This document shows positions 15,759-21,641 of a stretch of DNA of 21,641 nucleotides, piece by piece. This stretch comes from Deltaproteobacteria bacterium. GTDB taxonomy: Bacteria; Bdellovibrionota_F; JAHFAK01. Made by a program: the position numbers and the translations under genes. The stretch lies in assembly GCA_023250585.1 (NCBI GenBank), contig JAHFAK010000024.1, forward strand, positions 1 to 21,641. The letters run 5' to 3'. How positions within the stretch are numbered: the stretch's first letter is position 1; every line of letters begins with the position of its first letter. The notes under the pieces were generated by a model, which made no database searches, had not been told where the DNA came from, and saw nothing but the letters and a program-made list of their open reading frames with translations.

Positions 15759-16982
15759 ATGATCAATAGAGTTCTTGAAACATGGGCTTTTGATAGGAGT
15801 TTTCTTCATAATAAAATGTCATTTATTGCCGGCCCGCGGCAGGTTGGCAAGACTACTTTGGCTCAAAAATTTCTTAAAAATTTAGCTCAGGAAGACTGTT
15901 ACTACAATTGGGATACACTCGGATTTAAACAGCAGTTCGCAAAAAATCCTCTTTTCTTTAAAGAAACGTTTCCGCCTCGGGCAAAAAATCAATGGATTGT
16001 TTTTGATGAGATACATAAATACCCTCAGTGGAAAAATCTCTTAAAAGGTTACTATGATGAAATGAAAGATGAAGTACAATTCATTATTACGGGTAGTGCA
16101 CGCCTGGATCTTTTTAGAAAATCGGGAGATAGTCTTGCAGGAAGGTATTTTTTATTTAAGCTATTTCCGCTCGGTCCAAAGGATATAGTCAAAACACTAT
16201 ATAATCGTACAAAGAGCTGGAATCCCAAAGATCTTCTTGAGGATATCCCTCCCGCAAATTCTACTTTCTCCGAAGCTGTTGATTCTTTATATAATACGAC
16301 CGGCTTTCCTGAACCTTTTTTAGATGGAACAAAAGATTTTTATAACCGTTGGAAGGATATTCATCTCTCGCTTATTATTAATGAAGACATACGAGATCTT
16401 ACCAAAATAACTCACATAAAAAAATTAGAAACGCTCGTCTTTCTTTTACCAGAACGTGTGGGCTCTCCTATTAGTTTAAATGCTCTCAGAGAAAATCTGG
16501 AATGCTCTCATGAATCTATTAAGACGTGGCTCGAAGCCTTTAATAAAGTTTTTATTAGCTTTGATATTCCTCCGTATACAAAAAAGCTCTCACGCGCTAT
16601 TCTCAAGGAGAAGAAAATATATTTTTGGGATTGGGGAATAGTAGAAGATACAGGAAAACGATTTGAAAATTTTGTCGCGGTCCAACTCGCGCGTGTAGTT
16701 ACTCAGTGGAATGAATGGGGTTTAGGGAAATATAGCCTTCATTATATTAGAACAAAAGATGGGTATGAAGTTGATTTTGCAATAGCACTCAATAATACAG
16801 TTGTGTTACTTATAGAGGTGAAAGAACAAGCAACTGAAGTGCCCAAGAGCTTTATCTTGATAAGAGAAAAACTCAATAACCCACTTTCTTTCCAAGTAAT
16901 TCACAGGAAAGGATTTTATAAAAGAACCAAGGAAAATATTCTTGTTTTAGGAATTGATCGCTTATTACAACTTTTGCCATAG
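15759..16982 (+). CDS. AAA-type ATPase with DUF4143 domain (second copy)
   Basis: This 407-residue protein has Walker A GPRQVGKT (residues 25-32), Walker B IVFDE (about 80-84) followed by IHKYPQWKNLLKGYYD, the sensor segment FIITGSARLDLFRKSGDSLAGRY, and a C-terminal DUF4143 region with EVDFAIALNNTVVLLIEVKEQ (core VDFAIALNNTVVLLIEVK), an Asp/Glu-x-Lys arrangement like PD-(D/E)XK nucleases. This is a more standard member of the AAA_14/DUF4143 family than the protein at 7511. Function is unknown. There is no ribosome-binding site; its own promoter overlaps an inverted repeat downstream of the RHH gene, which makes the RHH protein a candidate regulator. It ends 10 bp from the convergent Cys-rich lipoprotein gene. 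Confidence 0.9.
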   Translation: MINRVLETWAFDRSFLHNKMSFIAGPRQVGKTTLAQKFLKNLAQEDCYYNWDTLGFKQQFAKNPLFFKETFPPRAKNQWIVFDEIHKYPQWKNLLKGYYDEMKDEVQFIITGSARLDLFRKSGDSLAGRYFLFKLFPLGPKDIVKTLYNRTKSWNPKDLLEDIPPANSTFSEAVDSLYNTTGFPEPFLDGTKDFYNRWKDIHLSLIINEDIRDLTKITHIKKLETLVFLLPERVGSPISLNALRENLECSHESIKTWLEAFNKVFISFDIPPYTKKLSRAILKEKKIYFWDWGIVEDTGKRFENFVAVQLARVVTQWNEWGLGKYSLHYIRTKDGYEVDFAIALNNTVVLLIEVKEQATEVPKSFILIREKLNNPLSFQVIHRKGFYKRTKENILVLGIDRLLQLLP

Positions 16983-16992
16983 CTGATTATCT

Positions 16993-17319
16993 TCATTCTT
17001 GAACATCAACGAGAAAATATTCACAAATATTATTTATACATTGTATTTCATCTGTTCCACATTCTCTATACACCTCCGTACAGATTACGCCCTTACAGTC
17101 AAATTCATTTAAGAATTCTTCTTGTTGATTCTTGTTAATTGCTAGGTCTTCACCTCCATTAGCGCAGTCGCAACAACCGTTATTGATATATATACAATCG
17201 CTATCTGTAGTACATGTCCTATATTTCAATGTTTCAGCTTCTGGCATAGAGGTTTTTAAGCCTTCTGAAGAACATGAAATACTTAGTAAAAGTAGTATAA
17301 AATAGATTAAGTGTTTCAT
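16993..17319 (-). CDS. Small Cys-rich lipoprotein
   Basis: A 108-residue protein with signal MKHLIYFILLLLSISC and a good lipobox (SISC followed by SSEG). The mature part has ten Cys residues after the lipobox (CTTDSDC, GCCDC, DCKGVIC, EC, QC, IC), suggesting a compact disulphide-stabilised domain outside the cytoplasm. The GCCDCANGGEDLAINK motif recalls small secreted Cys-rich domains found in deltaproteobacterial lipoproteins, but I cannot name a family. ATG 17319 has AAAGGAG about 6 nt upstream. A motif identical in boxes and spacing to the one before the beta-propeller gene lies 32 nt upstream, so it is probably part of the same ECF regulon. Confidence 0.8.
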   Translation of the reverse strand: MKHLIYFILLLLSISCSSEGLKTSMPEAETLKYRTCTTDSDCIYINNGCCDCANGGEDLAINKNQQEEFLNEFDCKGVICTEVYRECGTDEIQCINNICEYFLVDVQE

Positions 17320-17350
17320 AACTTTCTCCTTTGTTGATGTTACATAGGTA

Positions 17351-17378
17351 TAGACTTTGGAGGAGGGATTTTGTCTCA
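17351..17378 (-). promoter_or_regulatory. Predicted ECF-sigma promoter of the Cys-rich lipoprotein gene
   Basis: On the minus strand TGAGACAAA (17378-17370), 14 nt, GTCTA (17355-17351): the same boxes and spacing as at 15403-15430. It is 32 nt upstream of the ATG, leaving room for the AAAGGAG ribosome-binding site. Confidence 0.6.
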
Positions 17379-17418
17379 GATTCCGTAGAAATTTTATAAC
17401 CTGATCTATTTATTAACT

Positions 17419-18588
17419 TTATCGATCAAACCATCCATCGAGCGCAAAGCCTTCTAACGTAGTTATTGATGAATTGATCACATCGATTTTTGTAAGGAGG
17501 CCAAGGGAATTTGCGTGTGTTACAAAAAGTGCGTCTTTGTAATCGTGAATTTTTAATGGATCTTTGAGAAGAGCATAACGGCTTGCTATCGTATTGGTTG
17601 AAAGATTAAGCGCTACGAGTTCTTCATCCGATAAGATAAGAAGCTTGGGTGTTGTATCTGCTTCGCCTTCATGATAAAAAAGCATTTTTATTGAAGACAA
17701 ATCCGATACCGAAGCACGTGTTTCGGACAATGTTATTGGAGTTTCAAGAGAAGTATAATTTCTGATGATGATAGTATCAGACGAAGCCACCGTAGCCATA
17801 TAGAGTGTCGTATGACTTGCATTCATAATCATATCTAGAGGCGTAAAGTCGAGCGTTTCTGAATCACGAGTAGTATTATTTTCTAAATCAAAAATAACGA
17901 ATTCTTTTCCACAAGCCAGAAAGATATATTTGTCGGTAGCATAAAATTGTGCAGCCGTAACTGTAGTACAAACCATGGCTTGATTAATTGACGAAGGAGT
18001 CGAAGGATTAAAATAAAGCAGCGTCGTATCACTACTTCCAAAGAGAACAACAAAATTATCTGAGACTTCGATCTTATGTGGGTCCGTGGCTAATGAAATA
18101 ACCTCTTGTGAAGAAATAGCAAGGCTTTCATCCAAATGAATTACTTCCATTTGTTTATCGCTCGAGAGAATAAAGATTTCGTTACTGGTTTTTGAAATCT
18201 TGATGTCAGTAATATTTATGACTGAAAGAGATACATTTTTTGTTGAATCATTTTTAGTATCAATAAAAGTAAGATAGTTTTCCATACGATCATTAACGAC
18301 GACGAAATTCCCATCATCTGAAGCAGCAAGAATATCAAGAGTTTTTCCCGTCGAAATATTTTTTACCAGCGTGAAATTTTCCAAGTTAATTTTTGAGACG
18401 GTTTTAAATGATTCATTGGTACTATAGAGAAACTTAACATTTCCTGTTGCGCTTGGGGGTTCCGTTGACACAGATGTCTCATCTCCAACTGTAGGTTGAT
18501 TAGCAAAAATTGTTGAGTCTTCTTCATGTGGTCCTGAGCTACAGTGAAGAAGCATGAGAAGGCTTATGAAAATATGAGCATGTTTCAT
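17419..18588 (-). CDS. Propeller-like lipoprotein in the caspase operon
   Basis: A 389-residue exported protein. The signal MKHAHIFISLLMLLHC is followed by SSG; His before the Cys is unusual for a lipobox, but the Cys-Ser-Ser context supports a lipoprotein. The mature part consists of repeated beta-strand blades of about 40-45 residues (VKFLYSTNESFKTVSKINL, LAASDDGNFVVVNDRM, IKISKTSNEIFILSSDKQ, ATDKYIFLACGKEFVIFDL, MIMNASHTTLYMATVASS), like a YVTN/NHL-type propeller, often a protein-binding scaffold. The function is unknown. It starts 4 bp after the caspase stop, and its ribosome-binding site lies in the end of that gene, so it is translated from the same mRNA and may be a partner of the caspase-like protein. 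Confidence 0.75.
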   Translation of the reverse strand: MKHAHIFISLLMLLHCSSGPHEEDSTIFANQPTVGDETSVSTEPPSATGNVKFLYSTNESFKTVSKINLENFTLVKNISTGKTLDILAASDDGNFVVVNDRMENYLTFIDTKNDSTKNVSLSVINITDIKISKTSNEIFILSSDKQMEVIHLDESLAISSQEVISLATDPHKIEVSDNFVVLFGSSDTTLLYFNPSTPSSINQAMVCTTVTAAQFYATDKYIFLACGKEFVIFDLENNTTRDSETLDFTPLDMIMNASHTTLYMATVASSDTIIIRNYTSLETPITLSETRASVSDLSSIKMLFYHEGEADTTPKLLILSDEELVALNLSTNTIASRYALLKDPLKIHDYKDALFVTHANSLGLLTKIDVINSSITTLEGFALDGWFDR

Positions 18589-18592
18589 AGTT

Positions 18593-20245
18593 TTAAAACC
18601 TCGTAACGACTCCTATTTGTTCTCCAATACTTGTATATGCAATATCTCCAAATGTGGTAAATGCAAGGGGCACGAAACGGATATCACTCATTGCAACGAT
18701 AAAAATATTATTTGCAACACGTAAGAAAAACCGTAAGCCTCCTAAATATATTGGTCCATATGATGTGTCAGCGCTATCTCTATCCTCAATTGAATAGACT
18801 AAATGAGCATATGAAAAACCTGCTCCTGCAAATATTTGAGCGGAAAGAGCGTAATTTTGAAACAAGGTATACGATGGTGCAATCGTATATGAGAGCTGAT
18901 AAAATTGAGTCGTAAGATTAATCGTATCATCGAGCGTTTGTTCAAATGTTTCGGTGAGATGAATTTCAGAAGCAATTTTCAAAGGTCGTTTTAAGAGAGT
19001 CATTAAGTGATGCGTATAACCAAGCGAAAGATCATATCCATAATCAAGTCCGACTTTTTCTTTCCATTGATTTCCAAAAAAATATGATGGTCCGAGCTTA
19101 AATTCAATTTCATTCGGTTTTGGTTTAATAATTTTTTCAAGAGAAATTTTAGTATTGGTATTTAACGAAATTTTGTCTTTAAAGACAACTTCGTTATCTT
19201 CTGTCTTAACTTCAATCATATACGTTCCTGGCTCCAGCGAAAAAAATCCTGGGAAACTTCCTTTTTTAGTTCCATTTGCAAAGAGGCTGTATTTTTCAAA
19301 TTGTGTTGCGTATGAATAGAGACTTGGATTTGGATCTTTGATTTGTGCTCCACTTAAAATCACAGGATCAGAGCCGGCAAGATTCACTTGAGCTGTGGGA
19401 ATTTGCTCTCCTTTTGTATAAAGATATGTCAGCTCTTTCGCGAAATCATGTGCTTCAAGAGCTGAGATGGCTCCATCTTTATTTTTGTCACTTAAAGATT
19501 TTTCTTGGAATGATTTAATGAGAAAGTGCGTATAAATATCATTTTGTAGACCCGCGTCCTCTTTTGCTGATTCAGTGATACGGGATGCTGACAAAATAAT
19601 TGATGCTTCAGAAACATCGTTAAATGGTAACAAAACAGGAGCCCCTTTGATACCAGTCAGATCTTTTTGTGTTGAAGAAGAAAACTTTGATTTTCCAATG
19701 CCTGAATAACAAGAAGCAATGATGAGTAATTTACGCTGTGACTTTAACAGGTTAAATTTTTCATGAATCGTCGCGAGAGAAATTCCGGTTTGTGGAATAT
19801 CATTCTCATCAGTATCACGTACGATAAGAAATTGTTGAAATTCCTGTGTATGTTTCATAGGAATAATCGTTCCATGAGTTGAAAAGTAAATGAGCACAGT
19901 ATCTTCACGCTTAGTATTTTCAAGGAGTAAGTCGTTGAGCTTTTGGATAATTGTTTTACGATCCGTAAGATCGCTTGTTTCTAAAAGAACAACTCGGTTG
20001 AAATTACTTTCTTTATTGGTGAGTGCAAGAGCCAAATCATTTGCATCTTTTGCTGCAAATTTTAAATCAGGCCAAAAGGGATCATCAAAGTCATTAATGC
20101 CTACAATAAGAGCTATGCGTTTGGGCTGATTCTCTTGAGAGCTATCTTTATAATAATATTTCCATTCTGCTGTGGTTGCCTTGAGAGGAAAGAAACATAC
20201 AGCAATAATGAAAAAAGTTATTTTGTTAAGAGAATAGTTATACAC
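18593..20245 (-). CDS. Exported caspase-like protein with EF-hand-like loop and C-terminal outer-membrane beta-barrel
   Basis: The 550-residue protein has a signal peptide (FFIIAVCFFPLKATTA, cleavage before EWK), then a peptidase C14 caspase domain (about 43-300) with RIALIVGINDF, the catalytic His124 in YFSTHG and Cys179 in IASCYSG. Within it DKNKDGAISALE (253-264) fits a 12-residue EF-hand calcium loop. A beta-sandwich-like section follows (about 305-370, with PGTYMIEVK), then a region of alternating strands from about 378 that ends in VVTRF. A terminal Phe after amphipathic strands is the hallmark of outer-membrane barrels. Ala replaces the Asp usually preceding the Ser-Cys pair in metacaspases, so specificity may differ. 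GTG 20245 is used because it gives the signal peptide and has AGAGG upstream; it overlaps the anti-sigma gene by 28 bp. Confidence 0.85.
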   Translation of the reverse strand: MYNYSLNKITFFIIAVCFFPLKATTAEWKYYYKDSSQENQPKRIALIVGINDFDDPFWPDLKFAAKDANDLALALTNKESNFNRVVLLETSDLTDRKTIIQKLNDLLLENTKREDTVLIYFSTHGTIIPMKHTQEFQQFLIVRDTDENDIPQTGISLATIHEKFNLLKSQRKLLIIASCYSGIGKSKFSSSTQKDLTGIKGAPVLLPFNDVSEASIILSASRITESAKEDAGLQNDIYTHFLIKSFQEKSLSDKNKDGAISALEAHDFAKELTYLYTKGEQIPTAQVNLAGSDPVILSGAQIKDPNPSLYSYATQFEKYSLFANGTKKGSFPGFFSLEPGTYMIEVKTEDNEVVFKDKISLNTNTKISLEKIIKPKPNEIEFKLGPSYFFGNQWKEKVGLDYGYDLSLGYTHHLMTLLKRPLKIASEIHLTETFEQTLDDTINLTTQFYQLSYTIAPSYTLFQNYALSAQIFAGAGFSYAHLVYSIEDRDSADTSYGPIYLGGLRFFLRVANNIFIVAMSDIRFVPLAFTTFGDIAYTSIGEQIGVVTRF

Positions 20246-21027
20246 GATTTAGTATCCTCTTTCTGTAATTCATCAAGTGTTCGTATTGTTTTCTTTACAA
20301 TGTATGCGCAAAAGCTAACGTTGGGTTCATCTATATGAGCGAGTGAATATGCTGCAAGTCGATTGTTTATTGTTAGATCATGGGTTCCAACGCGCATAAA
20401 TAGAGACGTTTCAATCTTTTCGGGATAGATCAGTTTCATTTTATTTTGAGCTTTTTCTATAAGATACAGATATCCTGCAGTTTTCAACTGAAATGAAAAG
20501 AAGAGGTCATTGTTTCGTGAAAGGGTTATATTATTTTCAATAAAACCTTGGATCTTTCTTTCTTCTCCATTCATTGTCCCAAATTGAGCGGTAAGCATAA
20601 TAGATGATAGGCTGTCTCCCTTAATTCCCGTATAGGGAGTTTCTGAGATTTCTTTCGTGAGATACACAAATACAAAAGACAACGCAAACACTGCAATAAA
20701 AACGGCCGCAAAGGCGGGGCGAGTAAAACTCGAGAAAATTTTCTGTAAAAAGAAAGCAAAACGAGATGATCTTTTTTGTGAAATAATTTCACGTAAAATG
20801 GAATTCTTTTTTGCTTCATTATACGAAAAATTTTGTGATTGTTGTTGTCGACAATCTTCGAGTAGAGCAAAGAGAGTAATACGTTTTTCATCTTCTGCCT
20901 GGCTTAAGAATACTTCGCATGATTCACATTCTTGCCCAAGATGATCGCTCAGCATTGTATGTTCTTCTTGAGTCAGTGTGCCATTAATCAGCGCATCAAA
21001 TTTTTTAGTGAATATACATGTGTTCAT
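20218..21027 (-). CDS. Membrane anti-sigma factor with DUF4384-like domain
   Basis: A 269-residue protein that follows the sigma gene with an ATGA overlap. The N-terminal part has HLGQECESC (His29, Cys34, Cys37), close to the zinc-binding motif of ZAS-type anti-sigma factors, which hold ECF sigma factors inactive. A single membrane segment follows (PAFAAVFIAVFALSFVFVYL, about 104-123). The C-terminal part (about 150-269) contains NDLFFSFQLKTAGYLYLIEK and MKLIYPEKIE, typical of the DUF4384 domain that is often found next to caspase-like proteins in deltaproteobacteria. It probably lies in the periplasm and senses a signal. The His-x4-Cys spacing is one residue longer than the classic His-x3-Cys. 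The gene overlaps the caspase gene by 28 bp, implying coupled expression. Confidence 0.85.
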   Translation of the reverse strand: MNTCIFTKKFDALINGTLTQEEHTMLSDHLGQECESCEVFLSQAEDEKRITLFALLEDCRQQQSQNFSYNEAKKNSILREIISQKRSSRFAFFLQKIFSSFTRPAFAAVFIAVFALSFVFVYLTKEISETPYTGIKGDSLSSIMLTAQFGTMNGEERKIQGFIENNITLSRNNDLFFSFQLKTAGYLYLIEKAQNKMKLIYPEKIETSLFMRVGTHDLTINNRLAAYSLAHIDEPNVSFCAYIVKKTIRTLDELQKEDTKSCITILLTK

Positions 21028-21557
21028 GACTTTTCCTTTCCTTGCGAAAGTAAGTCTTGTGCAAGATCTTTCATCATTTTTACTCTAAATCGATTAAGCT
21101 TTGTCGTTATGGTGCTGATTGGAATTCCCAGCTCATCTGAAATTTCGCGAACCTTTTTTGTATCATAATAAAAGCATTCTATAATTTTTTTTAAAGTAAG
21201 ATCCGTAATAGTTTGTACGTAGTTTTTAATGATTTCTTTTAATTGAACATCTTCTGCTCTATATTCTTCGGATGACTCAAATTCTTTTCCATATTGTTTA
21301 AAAGCTTCACGCTCAGTAATTTTTTTTCTCAAATATGTTTTTCCTTCATTATGAGCAATTGCAATAAGCCAACTCTTAACTTTTGTCTGATCTCGTAATG
21401 ATTCAATGTTGTTGTATACTTTCATAAACACCGTTTGTACGATATCATATGAGCATGCCTCATTATAATTGGTATATTTTTGCGCAATAATAAATATCAA
21501 ATTAAAATGCTCATTATATACCGTATTGAAATATTGATTCTTTTTGTCTTTCATCAT
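21024..21557 (-). CDS. ECF-family RNA polymerase sigma factor
   Basis: A 177-residue sigma70-family protein. Region 2 is visible as FNLIFIIAQKYTN...DIVQTVFMKVYNNIESL and KVKSWLIAIAHNEGKTYLRKK, and region 4 as LTLKKIIECFYYDTKKVREI followed by the helix-turn-helix SDELGIPISTITTKLNRFRV. No region 3 lies between them, as expected for ECF factors. I use ATG 21557 (MMKDKKN...); a TTG at 21572 would overlap the predicted promoter. It is the first gene of the operon sigma - anti-sigma - caspase-barrel - propeller lipoprotein. Two promoter candidates overlap just upstream, a sigma70-type and a self-type, suggesting basal expression plus autoregulation. Confidence 0.92.
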   Translation of the reverse strand: MMKDKKNQYFNTVYNEHFNLIFIIAQKYTNYNEACSYDIVQTVFMKVYNNIESLRDQTKVKSWLIAIAHNEGKTYLRKKITEREAFKQYGKEFESSEEYRAEDVQLKEIIKNYVQTITDLTLKKIIECFYYDTKKVREISDELGIPISTITTKLNRFRVKMMKDLAQDLLSQGKEKS

Positions 21558-21559
21558 AT

Positions 21560-21588
21560 TAGACAGATACAATAACTATTTTGTCTCA
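21560..21588 (-). promoter_or_regulatory. Predicted autoregulatory ECF-sigma promoter
   Basis: On the minus strand TGAGACAAA (21588-21580), 15 nt, GTCTA (21564-21560). The boxes match those at 15403 and 17351, with one extra spacer base. The -10 box ends 2 nt before the first ATG, so transcription would start near the second ATG (21554). Confidence 0.5.
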
Positions 21589-21616
21589 TTATACTCACTT
21601 TTCTTTGGATTGACAC
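21588..21616 (-). promoter_or_regulatory. Candidate sigma70-type promoter of the sigma operon
   Basis: On the minus strand GTGTCA (21616-21611), a 17-nt spacer and a perfect TATAAT (21593-21588). The last T of TATAAT is the first T of TGAGACAAA, so the two promoters abut. Confidence 0.45.
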
Positions 21617-21641
21617 GAAAGAAATGCACAGGAGGGTAATA

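Noticed and set aside
20135-20338. Plus-strand open frames across the caspase and anti-sigma genes
   Set aside because: They are opposite genes with clear domains and have no ribosome-binding site.

Overview
The window is AT-rich, gene-dense bacterial DNA with no rRNA or tRNA genes. The organism looks like a Gram-negative bacterium with an outer membrane. At least four exported proteins have lipoprotein-type signal peptides, and one protein ends in a probable outer-membrane beta-barrel closed by a terminal Phe. The ATP synthase order (b', b, delta, alpha, gamma, beta, epsilon, without subunits a and c) is the split arrangement familiar from deltaproteobacteria such as Geobacter. I infer a deltaproteobacteria-like lineage and cannot name a species.

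Layout. 1-6180 (minus): the ATP synthase operon atpF'-atpF-atpH-atpA-atpG-atpD-atpC, followed by a gamma-carbonic-anhydrase-like gene that runs off the left edge. 6312-7379 (plus): class I fructose-1,6-bisphosphatase, divergent from the atp operon. 7511-8827 (plus): an AAA/DUF4143-type ATPase. 8863-12000 (minus): two unrecognised exported proteins with an intergenic repeat between them. 12249-13258 (plus): a membrane-anchored CxxCH haem-binding protein and a PaaI-type thioesterase. 13235-15370 (minus): a large beta-propeller lipoprotein. 15536-16982 (plus): an orphan ribbon-helix-helix (antitoxin-like) protein and a second DUF4143-type ATPase. 16993-17319 (minus): a small Cys-rich lipoprotein. 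17419-21557 (minus): an operon of ECF sigma factor, anti-sigma factor with a DUF4384-like domain, an exported caspase-like protein fused to a C-terminal beta-barrel, and a propeller-like lipoprotein.

The most interesting features are these. (1) The sigma/anti-sigma/caspase-barrel/propeller operon, with a shared promoter-like motif (TGAGACAAA, 14-15 nt, GTCTA) in front of the sigma gene and of two other lipoprotein genes. This suggests a small envelope regulon. (2) Two families of hairpin elements, each present twice and each in opposite orientation. Family A (2111-2227 and 12058-12174) has an identical 51-bp centre inside perfectly paired but strongly diverged 39-bp stems. Family B (5635-5761 and 10392-10516) has an ungapped 87-bp core about 80% identical, with compensatory base changes in both its outer and inner stems. 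One copy of each family lies inside the atp operon, and the B copies extend into the ends of protein-coding genes. (3) Several genes have promoter-like hexamers ending only 5-6 nt before the ATG, which predicts leaderless mRNAs.
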